Below, in pieces: positions 1 through 9,734 of a DNA stretch of 64,000 nt. The position numbers and the translations under genes were made by a program. Numbering within the stretch: position 1 is the first letter of the stretch; every line of letters begins with the position of its first letter. The notes below the pieces were generated by a model. That model searched no databases and had not been told where the DNA came from. It saw only the letters and a program-made list of their open reading frames with translations. Source of the DNA: Flagellimonas nanhaiensis (lineage in GTDB: Bacteria; Bacteroidota; Bacteroidia; Flavobacteriales; Flavobacteriaceae); NCBI RefSeq assembly GCF_003382275.1, contig NZ_QTJX01000002.1, forward strand, positions 930,001 to 994,000, read 5' to 3'.

Positions 1-288
1 TCCTAACTGTCTATTGGTATCAAAGATTTCTTTCCTTCCTGTCAAAATCTTATGGCCATAAGCTTGATGGCCCACATCCCAAATGAGCTTGTCGTTTGGA
101 ACATCAAATACGTAGTGGAGTGCAATAGTAAGTTCCACTACGCCCAAACTGGCTCCTAGATGGCCTTCTTTGACAGCAACGATATCAATAATAAATTCCC
201 GGAGATCTTGTGCAAGTTGTGGTAGCTTTTCCAAAGGTAGCTTTTGAAGATCAGCGGGAGAGTTGATATGTGTTAAAAGTTTTTTCAA
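1..288 (-). CDS. dxs: 1-deoxy-D-xylulose-5-phosphate synthase, N-terminal part (window-edge partial)
   Basis: Only the first ~96 codons lie in the window; the gene runs off the left edge. The translation carries the DXS thiamine-binding N-terminus: [15 protein letters not shown], then ALHYVF and [16 protein letters not shown], where the two histidines of GHL and GHQ belong to the active site. The enzyme condenses pyruvate and glyceraldehyde-3-phosphate in the MEP isoprenoid pathway, which feeds the GGPP synthase at 18220. No ATG is available in frame before the upstream TAA; the best start is a TTG at 288 giving [11 protein letters not shown], the usual N-terminus, with a second TTG slightly upstream. 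It diverges from tadA with only ~43 bp between. Confidence 0.93.
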   Translation of the reverse strand, partial: MKKLLTHINSPADLQKLPLEKLPQLAQDLREFIIDIVAVKEGHLGASLGVVELTIALHYVFDVPNDKLIWDVGHQAYGHKILTGRKEIFDTNRQLG

Positions 289-331
289 GAAATCAAAAGA
301 CAAAAATACCCATTATCGCCAAAATTATTTT

Positions 332-817
332 ATGTTTAGTTTAGCTGACTCAAACCTTTTTAAAATTGTGGAAAACCCCTTTGACGATACATACTTCATG
401 AAAAAAGCCCTACAAGAGGCAGAACTGGCCTTTGAAAGTGGGGAAGTCCCAGTAGGTGCTGTGGTTACCGTTGACAATAGAATTATTGGCAGAGCGCATA
501 ACCTTACCGAACGGTTAATGGATGTAACCGCCCATGCAGAAATGCAGGCCATTACCGCGGCCTCCAATTTTTTGGGAGGGAAGTATCTCCATGGATGCAC
601 GCTGTATGTAACCTTGGAACCGTGTCAAATGTGTGCGGGGGCATTGTACTGGAGCCAGATTTCCAGAATTGTCTATGGCGCACCAGATTTAGAAAGGGGG
701 TTTAATGTTATGGGAGGGCACCTTCATCCAAAAACAGAGATAGTTGGAGGCATTCTTGAGTACGAGGCATCAGAATTGTTGAAGCGCTTTTTTATTCAAA
801 AAAGAAACCTGAACTAA
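332..817 (+). CDS. tadA: tRNA(adenine34) deaminase TadA
   Basis: Makes inosine at the wobble position of tRNA-Arg(ACG). About 161 residues, normal for the family. It has the zinc-dependent deaminase signature: H68-A-E70 in VTAHAEMQAI, and the PCQMC pair C98 and C101 within TLEPCQMCAGALYW. The start is taken at the ATG at 332; the open frame extends to a TTG at 263, but that would overlap dxs and add an unusual N-terminus, and an ATG at 398 (MKKAL) would cut into the first helix region. It is transcribed away from dxs. General cytidine or guanine deaminase activity cannot be excluded, but the length and motif spacing fit TadA well. Confidence 0.93.
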   Translation: MFSLADSNLFKIVENPFDDTYFMKKALQEAELAFESGEVPVGAVVTVDNRIIGRAHNLTERLMDVTAHAEMQAITAASNFLGGKYLHGCTLYVTLEPCQMCAGALYWSQISRIVYGAPDLERGFNVMGGHLHPKTEIVGGILEYEASELLKRFFIQKRNLN

Positions 818-820
818 ACA

Positions 821-846
821 AAAAAACCCTGGTGATGTACCAGGGC
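821..846 (-). terminator. Rho-independent terminator of the cold-shock gene
   Basis: Perfect 6-bp stem CCCTGG (827-832) / CCAGGG (840-845) with a 7-nt loop. Read on the minus strand it is followed by a run of T (821-826), so it terminates the cspA transcript. tadA enters from the other side but has no T-run on its strand. Confidence 0.8.
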
Positions 847-875
847 TTGTTCATAATCAAAATAAAATATTGTTG

Positions 876-1067
876 TTAGATTACTTGCACTTGTGCAGCA
901 ACCACTCCTTTTCTTCCTTCTTCTTCTTGGTATTCTACTTTGTCACCTTCGTTTAATTCAACTCCGTTCAATGCAGTAACATGAACAAAGATGTCTTTTC
1001 CTGTTTCGTCGTTGGTAATGAATCCGTAACCTTTGGATTCATTAAAAAATTTTACTGTGCCAGTCAT
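876..1067 (-). CDS. cspA: Cold-shock domain protein (CspA family)
   Basis: A 63-residue single cold-shock domain. It has the two RNA-binding motifs: RNP1 KGYGFI (residues 12-17) and RNP2 IFVHV (26-30). These proteins are single-stranded nucleic-acid chaperones that melt mRNA secondary structure. The gene is monocistronic: it has its own terminator downstream (821-846) and a candidate promoter just upstream (CGAAGGTA at 1092-1099 on the plus strand, i.e. TACCTTCG on the coding strand). A short leader of about 20 nt is implied, unlike the long thermosensing leaders of enterobacterial cspA, so cold induction is not shown by the sequence. Confidence 0.95.
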   Translation of the reverse strand: MTGTVKFFNESKGYGFITNDETGKDIFVHVTALNGVELNEGDKVEYQEEEGRKGVVAAQVQVI

Positions 1068-1091
1068 TAAAAAAAAATAAATGTTAAAACG

Positions 1092-1099
1092 CGAAGGTA
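1092..1099 (-). promoter_or_regulatory. Candidate -7 element for cspA
   Basis: On the coding strand this reads TACCTTCG, one base from the Bacteroidota -7 consensus TAnnTTTG, 25 bp before the cspA ATG. A small stem GCCCTT/AAGGGC at 1113-1131 lies just upstream and may be a weak terminator for the ClC operon, although no T-run follows on that strand. Confidence 0.4.
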
Positions 1100-1148
1100 G
1101 GTTATTTTGTGTGCCCTTGGATAAAAAGGGCTTTAAATCTTTGGAAAA

Positions 1149-1412
1149 TTATTGATTTTCGGATTTTTTCTGCTCCTTGGCCTGCATTTTCTTAATATTC
1201 TCTTTGGTCAACATATAATCTTTCATGTCTTTGCCCTTACTTTCTTTGAACAAAAAGAGGGGCATGGCAATCAAAAACAGACCAACGGTTCCCATTCCGA
1301 TGTATTTGTTGGCAGTACTCAAATCTTCTTCTTTTATGGAGAAACCATATATGATAGAACCAAAGGAAATGAGAACTACGAAGACAACAATATATTTTAA
1401 CCAGGTTTTCAT
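1149..1412 (-). CDS. Small two-helix membrane protein coupled to the ClC channel
   Basis: An 87-residue protein with two hydrophobic segments (about residues 6-24 and 38-55) and a charged Lys/Glu-rich C-terminal tail (about 57-87), probably cytoplasmic. Its ATG overlaps the stop of the upstream ClC gene by 4 bp (ATGA), so it is very likely translationally coupled and co-expressed with the channel. I do not recognise a named family; flavobacterial genomes carry similar short membrane proteins, and a role as an accessory subunit of the channel would be inference from coupling only. Confidence 0.75.
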   Translation of the reverse strand: MKTWLKYIVVFVVLISFGSIIYGFSIKEEDLSTANKYIGMGTVGLFLIAMPLFLFKESKGKDMKDYMLTKENIKKMQAKEQKKSENQ

Positions 1413-3190
1413 CGGGTATTGGTGATTAATTTTCTACGATATGCGGTCAACAGCTTGGATTTTGAAATAAACCCAAGATATTTTCCATCTTTTATTACAG
1501 GGAGGTTCCAAGCTCCACTGTCCTGAAACTTTTGCATTACCTGTTTCATGTTATCAGTTTCATAGAAAATATGTTCTGGTGCTCCGTGCATTAAATTTTC
1601 TACAAAAATGGAATCATAGAGCTCAATATTGAACATGAAGTCCCTAATGTCGTCCAAAACAATAATTCCCATTAGCTTTTCTTCGTCATCCAACACTGGA
1701 AAAATATTTCTTTTGGATTTGGAAACAGATTCATGCAACATTTCTCCAAGGGACATCTTTGGGTGTACCGGCTTAAAGTTCTTTTCAATCACGGCGTCCA
1801 TTTCCATAAGACCCAATACCATATGATCCTTATCGTGGGTCAGAAGTGCTCCGATTTTGGCCAACTCTTTGGTATAAATGGTATAGTCCAACGCATTTTT
1901 GGTCATTAAATAGGATATGGAAGCGGTAATCATCAAGGGGACAAAAAGCTGATAGCCCCCGGTAATTTCTGCAATTAAGAAAATTGCCGTCAAAGGGGCA
2001 TGAATTACACCGGCAATAAGTCCTGCCATACCAATAAGTGTAAAGTTGCTTTCCGAAACTGAAAATCCCAAACCCAAATTGTTGATGACTTTTGCAAGCA
2101 CGTTGCCCAGCGCACTTCCCATAACCATGGTGGGGATAAAAATTCCACCAGCTCCACCTGCGGCAAAGGTTGTGGTCATGGCTATGGCCTTAAAAATTGT
2201 AATTCCAAACAAAAGAGCAATAACAACCCAAATGTTGTCTACAAAATCATCAAATGGGGTTTTCCCCAAGGCTTTTAAATGGTCTCCATCCAGCAGGTTA
2301 TTGATAAAACCAAAACCTTCCCCATAGAGTGGGGGAATAGCATAGAGCATAATTCCAATGGCCATACCACCTACCAACAATTTATACTTGGGACTCTTGA
2401 ATCGTTTAAAAAAGTTGAAGATGGCAAAATACATCTTTGTAAAATAGATGGAGGCAACAGCAGTTCCCAATCCCAAAAGAATGTAAAAAGCGGTGTCCTT
2501 TAGCTGAAAACCTTCGGACAATGAAAAACTGAACAAGGCTTCATTCCCTAAGAAGAAATAAGAAGTAAGAACACCAGAGATTGATGCCAAAAGCAGAGGG
2601 AGCACTGATAACATGGTAAGGTCCAATGTGAAGACCTCTACCGCAAAAATGATGGCGGCAATAGGGGACTGGAAAATGGAGGCAATGGCTCCGGAAGATG
2701 CACAGGCAACCAGTAGGGAACGGGTTTTAGCGTCTATGTGAAACAATTTACTAAGGTTGGAGCTCAATGCAGATCCGGATTTTACCGCGGGACCCAATAG
2801 CCCTACAGAACCACCAAAACCAACAGTGAGAGGAGCAGCGACCAAAGGAGTATAAATATCTTTTAATCTTAGCAGCCCTTTTTTCTTTGAAAGTGAAAAG
2901 ATTATTGAAGAAACAGCATGTTGAATGGGCTCTTTATGTACAAATTTGACGTATAGAAATACCAGGGCCAGGCCTACAGTGGGTAAAACAAAGTACAACT
3001 GATTCTGTGAAAAAACGACACCCATTTTTAACACCGACTCTATAAAATAGGTCATGTTCTTTAGGGTAACAGCTACAAGACCTGCCAAAAAACCTACCAC
3101 TACGCTCATGATATGCACAAAAGTCTTGTTGGAGATATTCTTGTATCGCCATTTTAAAAATTTGCGAAGGAGTTTCTTAGTGTCTGGCAT
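1409..3190 (-). CDS. ClC-family chloride channel / H+-coupled antiporter with CBS domains
   Basis: A 593-residue inner-membrane protein. The ClC selectivity-filter regions are visible: GGSVGLLGP (residues 126-134, equivalent to GREGP) and GGAGGIFIP in the second half (GxFxP). About 10-12 hydrophobic helices fill residues 25-430. The last ~135 residues form a CBS pair, with FPVLDDEEKLMGIIVLDDI and LPVIKDGKYLGFISKSKLL as the two repeat ends; such pairs bind adenine nucleotides and gate transport. The position of the gating glutamate in GREGP is occupied by L or V here (GLLGP), which in characterised ClCs favours channel-like rather than exchanger behaviour; that is inference. It is first in a two-gene operon with the 87-residue protein. 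Confidence 0.92.
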   Translation of the reverse strand: MPDTKKLLRKFLKWRYKNISNKTFVHIMSVVVGFLAGLVAVTLKNMTYFIESVLKMGVVFSQNQLYFVLPTVGLALVFLYVKFVHKEPIQHAVSSIIFSLSKKKGLLRLKDIYTPLVAAPLTVGFGGSVGLLGPAVKSGSALSSNLSKLFHIDAKTRSLLVACASSGAIASIFQSPIAAIIFAVEVFTLDLTMLSVLPLLLASISGVLTSYFFLGNEALFSFSLSEGFQLKDTAFYILLGLGTAVASIYFTKMYFAIFNFFKRFKSPKYKLLVGGMAIGIMLYAIPPLYGEGFGFINNLLDGDHLKALGKTPFDDFVDNIWVVIALLFGITIFKAIAMTTTFAAGGAGGIFIPTMVMGSALGNVLAKVINNLGLGFSVSESNFTLIGMAGLIAGVIHAPLTAIFLIAEITGGYQLFVPLMITASISYLMTKNALDYTIYTKELAKIGALLTHDKDHMVLGLMEMDAVIEKNFKPVHPKMSLGEMLHESVSKSKRNIFPVLDDEEKLMGIIVLDDIRDFMFNIELYDSIFVENLMHGAPEHIFYETDNMKQVMQKFQDSGAWNLPVIKDGKYLGFISKSKLLTAYRRKLITNTR

Positions 3191-3512
3191 ATCTTATTCT
3201 GGGCGAAGAATAATAATTTTCAAAAATAGTAAGTAAAAGATGCCTTTTAAAATAATCTCACATTAGAAGTGCCAAAACTTGAATTTAAACTAAAATGAAA
3301 GATTTTTCTTTCAATAAAACCCATACAATTATTAAGGTTTTTCTTTAATAGTATTACAAAATATTCTTGTATTTTGATATCGTTCTCATTTCGAGAGCAT
3401 TCCCCCCCATTTATTTGAAATTTTTGGATTGCAAAATTAACCTGCTTGCGCGCCATATTCTATGTGATTAGAATACAAGTGTACAGTAACATCAACCAAA
3501 ACAACTACAGAC
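3191..3512. other. Divergent intergenic region, 322 bp
   Basis: AT-rich spacer between the ClC gene and the 3513 lipoprotein gene. A run of eight C on the plus strand (near 3403-3410) stands out against the AT-rich background. A minus-strand frame of 69 codons (3247-3456) has no start context or recognisable domain and is not called. No exact TAnnTTTG element with a good -33 partner was found. Confidence 0.5.
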
Positions 3513-4259
3513 ATGAAGAGAATTACTTTTTTGCTGATTATTCTTTTTTGCTTTTGCAATTGTACGAATGATATCGGTTCACGACCTTTTGAAACTGAAG
3601 AAGAGGAGGAATTTTCAATTTTTCTTCCTGGAACGGGAACCTTTGAATTTACACAGCGGTTTCAACGAAGTCCCAAAATTTCTGATGTTTCCACAGACTT
3701 ACGAATTATTGATGGAGAGAAAACAAATCAGATGGTTAATTATGAAATCCTTGTTTTCAAGGATAGTGTTAAAGCTTTCAGCAACTTGGATTTTGAAGCC
3801 AGAGGGGTCGCCGAGACCAATTCCCAAGATTCCATTCGAATCAATACCGAGGGAAGAATACTTATCAACAAAAAAAACTTACACCTTAGTCAACTATCCA
3901 CCTCTATTGCAATTTCTGGACATTATACAGGAAAAGGTGAACTGCAAAAAGAAGTTGATGCAGGCTTTGAACCAGAGGAGATTTTTAATGTGTCTGCCAG
4001 TATCAATGATAAGCACCAATTGCTGTTGTTGAGTGTTGAAGCAGATGCATCCATTACCAATATTTTGGGGACGTTTGATGGGGATGGCACTTTTTTCGGT
4101 ACTGTCAAAAAAAATGATTCCCCTCTTGGCAGTGTCAGTGCGGATGCATCGGATTATGCGTATACGGCAGAAGACAGCACTCTAGCACATGTTCTAACAT
4201 TAGACGTGAACAATACCACCAAAAAACTCATTCTTAACCTTAAAAAAACCAAGCAATGA
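3513..4259 (+). CDS. Lipoprotein of unknown function, partner of the 1137-residue protein
   Basis: A 248-residue protein with a lipoprotein signal peptide: charged MKR, hydrophobic core, then a lipobox ending in CNC at about residues 15-17. The acidic linker that follows (EEEEEF) is typical after the lipid anchor. The rest is rich in alternating hydrophobic residues and Gly/Asp turns, suggesting a beta-sandwich, with no catalytic motif I can see. Its TGA overlaps the ATG of the next gene (ATGA, 4256-4259), so both proteins are probably made in fixed ratio. No family is recognised. Confidence 0.8.
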   Translation: MKRITFLLIILFCFCNCTNDIGSRPFETEEEEEFSIFLPGTGTFEFTQRFQRSPKISDVSTDLRIIDGEKTNQMVNYEILVFKDSVKAFSNLDFEARGVAETNSQDSIRINTEGRILINKKNLHLSQLSTSIAISGHYTGKGELQKEVDAGFEPEEIFNVSASINDKHQLLLLSVEADASITNILGTFDGDGTFFGTVKKNDSPLGSVSADASDYAYTAEDSTLAHVLTLDVNNTTKKLILNLKKTKQ

Positions 4260-7200
4260 AAACAAGAATACTCATTTTGTCTGGGCTGTTATTTACATTC
4301 TCCTTTTTTGGTTATGCGCAGAAAGAAATCAAAGATGTGCCTTTATCAGAGGGATCCAAGTTGACCATAAGTGCCAAAGCTGAAACAGTGAACAATGTTT
4401 CTTTTACAATAAAACCTACTACCAATATTGACGGAAAAGATTTAGATGGCATTAAACTTCCTTATGAAATGAAGGTGGCCCCCTTTAACCAAAAAACTTT
4501 TAAAGATAGTTTCTTACAATTTTTAGAACGGATTGAGATATACCAATCAAGGAATTTTACTCTCTACGAGTTTTTAAAAGAGTTAAAGAACACATCGGAA
4601 GCCAAACATGACAGAAAAGATGAAGTTTTGGAAGCAATAAGCAAGAGTTTTTCGGATGAACTAAAAACAAAGTTCTTCGGGAAAAAGTCAGTTACATTAG
4701 AAGAAATCAAAGAAAAACTCAAAAATGAAAACCTTGAACCACAAAAAGCTGACTTTATTGAAGCAATTGAAGGCATACTAAAAAAACGTATTACGGATTT
4801 TTTAGACGATGATTTAAAAAAAGCACTGAAAGCGTCGCGAAAACCGGGAGATAACAATGTCACTGATTTATATGCAATGCGGGTTCGACTAGAAGATAGA
4901 ATTAGTACTATTTACCGCTATTTTAATGACCAAATTGTGTTATTGTTTGAGTACGATACCGAACCCGTTGCCGGCACCTTGTACTTTAACAAGAAGATTG
5001 AGGGGGTACAATATTTTACCAGCAGGAGTTATGAAACCTATTTTCAAAACAGGGTGGGAAATTACCACAAGCTGATAAAAAGACTATATAGCATATGGAT
5101 ATCACACGAATCAAAAAAAAATGAACGAGGAATCAAGTGTTGTTTGGATTCTGTGAACCCACTATATAAATCTAGCGAGGGCAACTTAACTGATGATATT
5201 CTTGAATCTATGACTAATATAGAGTATAGAAAGGATTCCATAGCCAAAACCATCAATGAAAAAGTGGAGGAACTAAGGAAAAACTTGGAAACAATTGAAT
5301 GGTATGAAGCGAAAGATTTTATAAATAAAATCAAAGGGTACCCCGAAAATGAAAAGTATTCTAAAGGAATAAGCCTTTCTCTTTCTGAGGCAGAGGAATA
5401 CCATGTAATGAAGGAAAGGGATAATTATTTTTCTAAAAACAAAACAGAAGCCAAAAAATATCTCCAGAAAATAAGGGATACCTTACTAAATCGCCAAACG
5501 AAAAGGATGGTTGAAGCTTTGAGGAAGGATGACCTAAAACAATGTTATTACTTTCAAATTCAAAACTTTTTTAAGCATAATAGAAAGGAATACAAGTCCA
5601 TATACATAGATAATCCAAAACAGTTTTATGATCGGTTTATAGCAATAACCCATAAGTTTAGGATCTATAACAGACACAAGCGCAAAGAGTTTGTTTACGA
5701 AGAACTCTTAAAACATAAAAACAAAGAAGTCTTTAATGATTTGGCTAAAATAAAACCAAATTATGAGCAAAAGGTAGATTCATTGAAACGTCTTCGTGTA
5801 GGCATGGATTACCTGAATACTAAAGAATTGTTTTTTGAGGCATTAGATAAATATACCAAAAGCTTTAAAAATGAACTGGAATCCGAAGATGTGAATTACT
5901 ATATCAATAAAGAACGGATTGAGCTTCGAAAAGAAATCATTTCTGAACTTGAAAACCTAGCAGCTAAAGATGAAGAAATAACTTTTAGTAAAGTTTATGA
6001 TAGAAACGCAACACTCGAATTCATAAAACAGAATAGCGACAGCTTGATAAAAACCAAGGTAGAACGATATGAAAATCTTATTGACACAAAAATGGATGGA
6101 AGTGAGGATAAAGTTCAAGGAGAGTTCCGCAAAAAAGTTGAGGAATATCAAAACGAGTTGCTGACAATGATTCGAAAAGATAAGTGGCTAATCGATTCGG
6201 ATATTTATGATAAAACGCTATATGATAATTTAGTGTTGATGGATGTAACGGACCTTAGAGCGGAATATAGTAAAATATCCAAATCACAAAGAAGATATTT
6301 TGAAAGAGAAAGGAATGCCATTGAAAAAACCGAAAAAGAAATCAAAGAAGATATAAGCAAGCTAGAGGCTGATATTCAAAAACAAATTAAAAAAGCGCCT
6401 TTATGGAATTTGGAGACTGAACTTTTGGAACTGGACTTTAACGAAGGCTTTACCGAACATATTGTAATGTATGGAACCGTAAAAGAAGTGGCACCTGTGG
6501 ATGAGGAAAGTAGGGATCTTAATGAAAATTGGCTAAAAGATATTCTGAAGAACAACAATGATTGGGAAAGCAATATTGGACGAAAGTTAAAGTTTGTAAA
6601 TCAATTTCCTTATGGTTTTAGCTCTTCCAAGGACTATGATGATTTTAAAGAGTACAAATTAGTGGTTTATCGGGGCAAACACCGTGAGTTTGAAGTGAGT
6701 TTGGAAAAGATATTTCCCAATTACGTGCAGAAATTGGGCAATAATCGTTTGGATTTCAGTCCCAAAAATAATGTGGTCACCTTGCGTCAGGAACATATGG
6801 CAGAGGATAAGAACAATAGTATAGAACTCAGAAAGGAGACTAGCTCGCAATTGTTCGATTTTAGTCTTTACACTGATTTTGTTGGATTTCAAGATAATCC
6901 CAATGGATTGGTACAGGTTGAGTTTAGCAAGCTGGTGCCGTTGTACACAAAACGCAAGACAGACCATTTTTGGCAACGTTATTTGGGTCAAGGATACAAT
7001 TTTGGAAGGTTTAATTATATTATTCCTCAATTTAGGTGGGCCAGATTGGATTCTGGTGATGATAGTGATAATTTGCCGTTGTCCTATGCAACTGCCTTTG
7101 AAGGGGGAACCGAATCGAGACTACCCTTTGTTACCACTGTGAGCCTGCTACGGTATGAAAACATTTCGGTAGGAGCGGATTTAAATTTGGTTTCTTTTGA

Positions 7201-7669
7201 TTTTCCTAATAGCAAATTCCGTTTCGAACTAAATGCTGGTGGGAGATATGGTCGCACCAAGGTTCTGGATACCAGAGGAGAGCCTATTCAAATCACGTCA
7301 GACTCCACAAATGTGCGGGCAACTTTGGATGTGAATACATGGCGCTATTATCCTGAGTTTATTTTCCGGCTTCGCCCGGAAGAACGTTATGGGGCAAATT
7401 TAAGTCTACGTCCTATTCGATTCAACACCGTTACTGACGATTTTTCCACAGTTAGCTCTGAGGAAAAATTTCGTCAAGATTTGACCGATAATCCTCAGTG
7501 GTTGCATCAAATTGAGATCAATGCCCATTTTTCACCTAGCGGACGTAAGGATAACAGGTTTTTCTTTAGATATAGATATACTACCAATGCCGATTGGGAA
7601 ACCAATGGGTTTGGTGAGATTCAACTTGGTTATACTATGTCATTCAGAGTGGCAAACAAACGGGAATAA
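4256..7669 (+). CDS. Very large exported protein: periplasmic coiled coil plus C-terminal beta-barrel-like region
   Basis: 1137 residues. The signal peptide (residues 1-21) ends in GYAQ. Residues ~75-740 are strongly Lys/Glu-rich and helical, with long stretches of predicted coiled coil and few hydrophobic patches. From about residue 880 the composition changes to alternating aromatic/polar strands separated by turns (LDFSLYTDFVGF, FGRFNYIIPQFRWARL, NISVGADLNLVSFDF, FRFELNAGGRYGRTKV, RFFFRYRYTTN, EIQLGYTMSFRV), which looks like an outer-membrane beta-barrel of 10-14 strands ending near the C-terminus. The architecture suggests a periplasm-spanning protein anchored in the outer membrane. It is coupled to the lipoprotein at 3513 and convergent with aspS, 7 bp apart. 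Family not recognised; the barrel is inferred by eye. Confidence 0.8.
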   Translation: MKTRILILSGLLFTFSFFGYAQKEIKDVPLSEGSKLTISAKAETVNNVSFTIKPTTNIDGKDLDGIKLPYEMKVAPFNQKTFKDSFLQFLERIEIYQSRNFTLYEFLKELKNTSEAKHDRKDEVLEAISKSFSDELKTKFFGKKSVTLEEIKEKLKNENLEPQKADFIEAIEGILKKRITDFLDDDLKKALKASRKPGDNNVTDLYAMRVRLEDRISTIYRYFNDQIVLLFEYDTEPVAGTLYFNKKIEGVQYFTSRSYETYFQNRVGNYHKLIKRLYSIWISHESKKNERGIKCCLDSVNPLYKSSEGNLTDDILESMTNIEYRKDSIAKTINEKVEELRKNLETIEWYEAKDFINKIKGYPENEKYSKGISLSLSEAEEYHVMKERDNYFSKNKTEAKKYLQKIRDTLLNRQTKRMVEALRKDDLKQCYYFQIQNFFKHNRKEYKSIYIDNPKQFYDRFIAITHKFRIYNRHKRKEFVYEELLKHKNKEVFNDLAKIKPNYEQKVDSLKRLRVGMDYLNTKELFFEALDKYTKSFKNELESEDVNYYINKERIELRKEIISELENLAAKDEEITFSKVYDRNATLEFIKQNSDSLIKTKVERYENLIDTKMDGSEDKVQGEFRKKVEEYQNELLTMIRKDKWLIDSDIYDKTLYDNLVLMDVTDLRAEYSKISKSQRRYFERERNAIEKTEKEIKEDISKLEADIQKQIKKAPLWNLETELLELDFNEGFTEHIVMYGTVKEVAPVDEESRDLNENWLKDILKNNNDWESNIGRKLKFVNQFPYGFSSSKDYDDFKEYKLVVYRGKHREFEVSLEKIFPNYVQKLGNNRLDFSPKNNVVTLRQEHMAEDKNNSIELRKETSSQLFDFSLYTDFVGFQDNPNGLVQVEFSKLVPLYTKRKTDHFWQRYLGQGYNFGRFNYIIPQFRWARLDSGDDSDNLPLSYATAFEGGTESRLPFVTTVSLLRYENISVGADLNLVSFDFPNSKFRFELNAGGRYGRTKVLDTRGEPIQITSDSTNVRATLDVNTWRYYPEFIFRLRPEERYGANLSLRPIRFNTVTDDFSTVSSEEKFRQDLTDNPQWLHQIEINAHFSPSGRKDNRFFFRYRYTTNADWETNGFGEIQLGYTMSFRVANKRE

Positions 7670-7676
7670 AAAAAAT

Positions 7677-9425
7677 TTAGTTAACCAATTTTAGCCCAAG
7701 CTCATCCAATTGAGCTTCGTCTATGGTTGCCGGTGCATCGATCATCACATCCCTGCCACTGTTGTTTTTAGGGAAGGCTATAAAATCACGAATGGTTTCC
7801 TGACCACCTAGAATGGCTACTAACCTGTCCAATCCAAAAGCTATGCCTCCATGGGGAGGTGCTCCATATTGAAAAGCATCCATCAAGAAACCAAACTGTG
7901 CTTTGGCCTCTTCTGGAGTAAAGCCCAAATGCTTGAACATGGTTGCTTGAATATCTTTGTCATGTATTCTAATGGAGCCTCCACCAATTTCATTTCCATT
8001 GAGCACTAAATCGTATGCGTTGGCCTTTACATTGCCAGGCTCGGTTTCCAATAATTCCAATTGACCTGGTTTTGGCGAAGTAAAGGGATGGTGCATTGCA
8101 TGGTAGGTTCCAGTTTCTTCATCCAATTCCAATAGCGGGAAGTCGATTACCCAAAGTGGAGCAAATTCATCTGATTTTCTCAGACCCAATCGTTCTGCCA
8201 ATTCCATGCGAAGAGCACTCAGTTGTGCCCGTGTTTCGTTTTTGTCTCCGGAGAGCACACAAATAAGGTCACCCGGTTTGGCGCCGGTAGCCTCTGCCCA
8301 TTTTGCCAAATCTTCCTGATCATAGAATTTATCTACAGAGGATTTATAAGAGCCATCTTCGTTGCATTTGACATAGACCATGCCCTTTGCTCCAATCTGA
8401 GGCCGCTTCACCCAATCAATAAGTTTGTCTATTTCTTTTCGTGTATAGGATGCACCTCCAGGAACAGCTATACCAACTACCAATTCAGCAGAATTGAAGA
8501 CATTGAAGTCCTTGTGTTGGGCCACTGAGTTCAATTCCCCAAATTGCATTCCAAAGCGGATATCAGGCTTGTCATTTCCATATAAACGCATAGCATCATC
8601 ATAGGTCATTCTAGGAAAATCACCTGTTTCCACTCCGTGGATTTCTTTCAGCAAATGTTTGGTAAGCCCTTCAAATGCATTTAGAATATCTTCTTGCTCC
8701 ACAAAAGCCATTTCGCAGTCTATCTGTGTAAATTCTGGCTGCCGATCGGCTCTTAAATCTTCATCCCTGAAACATTTGACAATTTGAAAATACTTGTCCA
8801 TTCCACCAACCATTAATAGCTGTTTAAAGGTCTGCGGGGATTGGGGTAGGGCGTAAAATTGTCCTTCGTTCATTCGGCTTGGAACCAAAAAGTCGCGGGC
8901 CCCTTCAGGAGTGGATTTAATCAGATACGGAGTTTCCACCTCAATAAACCCTTGTTCAGAAAGGTATTTTCTTACCTCCATGGTCACTCTGTGCCTAAAA
9001 ATGAGGCTATTCTTTACTGGGTTTCTTCGGATGTCGAGATAGCGATACTTCATTCGGATATCCTCTCCACCATCTGTATCATCCTCAATTGTGAACGGGG
9101 GTAGGATAGATTCATTGAGAACATTCAGTTCCTTGACCAATACTTCAATTTCTCCAGTAGGGATGTTAGGGTTTTTAGAGGCTCTTTCAATGACCTCTCC
9201 CTTAATTTGAACCACGGTTTCACGGCCAAGCTCCCTGGCCTTTTCCAAAAGAGGTTGGGAAGTTCGATCTTGGTCCAATACCAATTGCGTAATTCCGTAG
9301 CGGTCCCGAAGGTCTACCCAGACCACAAAACCTTTGTCCCTGACCTTATGGACCCAACCACTTAAAATTACTTCTGAACCTATGTCCGATGCCCTTAATG
9401 CACCACAAGTATTGCTTCTGTACAT
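7677..9425 (-). CDS. aspS: Aspartyl-tRNA synthetase
   Basis: A 582-residue class II synthetase of the bacterial type. It shows the N-terminal OB-fold anticodon domain ([27 protein letters not shown]), the catalytic core with [39 protein letters not shown] and [19 protein letters not shown], the bacterial GAD insertion, and motif 3 in [15 protein letters not shown]. Length and domain order are normal. A -7-like box (TAAATTTG on the coding strand, 9445-9452) lies ~20 bp before the ATG. In Bacteroidota that encode separate AsnRS/GatCAB the enzyme may be discriminating or not; the sequence alone does not settle this. Confidence 0.97.
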   Translation of the reverse strand: MYRSNTCGALRASDIGSEVILSGWVHKVRDKGFVVWVDLRDRYGITQLVLDQDRTSQPLLEKARELGRETVVQIKGEVIERASKNPNIPTGEIEVLVKELNVLNESILPPFTIEDDTDGGEDIRMKYRYLDIRRNPVKNSLIFRHRVTMEVRKYLSEQGFIEVETPYLIKSTPEGARDFLVPSRMNEGQFYALPQSPQTFKQLLMVGGMDKYFQIVKCFRDEDLRADRQPEFTQIDCEMAFVEQEDILNAFEGLTKHLLKEIHGVETGDFPRMTYDDAMRLYGNDKPDIRFGMQFGELNSVAQHKDFNVFNSAELVVGIAVPGGASYTRKEIDKLIDWVKRPQIGAKGMVYVKCNEDGSYKSSVDKFYDQEDLAKWAEATGAKPGDLICVLSGDKNETRAQLSALRMELAERLGLRKSDEFAPLWVIDFPLLELDEETGTYHAMHHPFTSPKPGQLELLETEPGNVKANAYDLVLNGNEIGGGSIRIHDKDIQATMFKHLGFTPEEAKAQFGFLMDAFQYGAPPHGGIAFGLDRLVAILGGQETIRDFIAFPKNNSGRDVMIDAPATIDEAQLDELGLKLVN

Positions 9426-9444
9426 GATGTTTGCTCTGAAGGGG

Positions 9445-9452
9445 CAAATTTA
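9445..9452 (-). promoter_or_regulatory. -7 promoter element of aspS
   Basis: TAAATTTG on the coding strand matches TAnnTTTG exactly, 20 bp upstream of the ATG. A clear -33 TTG is not seen at the ideal distance. Confidence 0.5.
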
Positions 9453-9552
9453 AGGTGAATGGTAAAATTTATTGCTAGTTATACAGAATTAATATGCATT
9501 TACAATTTTTTGAGATAATGGCAGTTATAATTAGGTAACTTTAAATTAACAA

Positions 9553-9734
9553 TTAATTTACATTGAAGTGATTCTGGGAGGAAAGGAACAGATTTTCCGA
9601 TAAATGTGCACAGAATTATCATTTTTGATTTCAATTAATCTATTGATAAACAATGAGTTGAAACTTTAAAGTTAATTTAATGTAAATTAAATGTTATTTA
9701 AATATTTATTTAACGTAAATTATAAGTAACTTTG
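9553..9734 (+). promoter_or_regulatory. Promoter of the MORN-repeat gene with repeated AAYGTAAATTA motif
   Basis: The 353-bp gap 9426-9778 holds no gene. It has an exact -7 element TAACTTTG at 9727-9734, about 45 bp before the ATG. The 14-mer TTTAAYGTAAATTA occurs twice in direct orientation 33 bp apart (9676-9689 and 9709-9722), the second just upstream of the -7 box, and the reverse complement of its core (TTAATTTACATT) sits at 9553-9564. Three copies around one promoter suggest an operator for an unknown regulator. Confidence 0.5.

Noticed and set aside
3247..3456. 69-codon minus-strand ORF between the ClC gene and the lipoprotein gene
   Set aside because: Low-complexity composition, no recognised domain, and lies in a region better explained as a divergent promoter.
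6659..7030. 123-codon ORF antisense to the large exported protein
   Set aside because: Lies wholly inside a convincing gene and shows the Leu/Ile/Lys-rich translation of an antisense frame.
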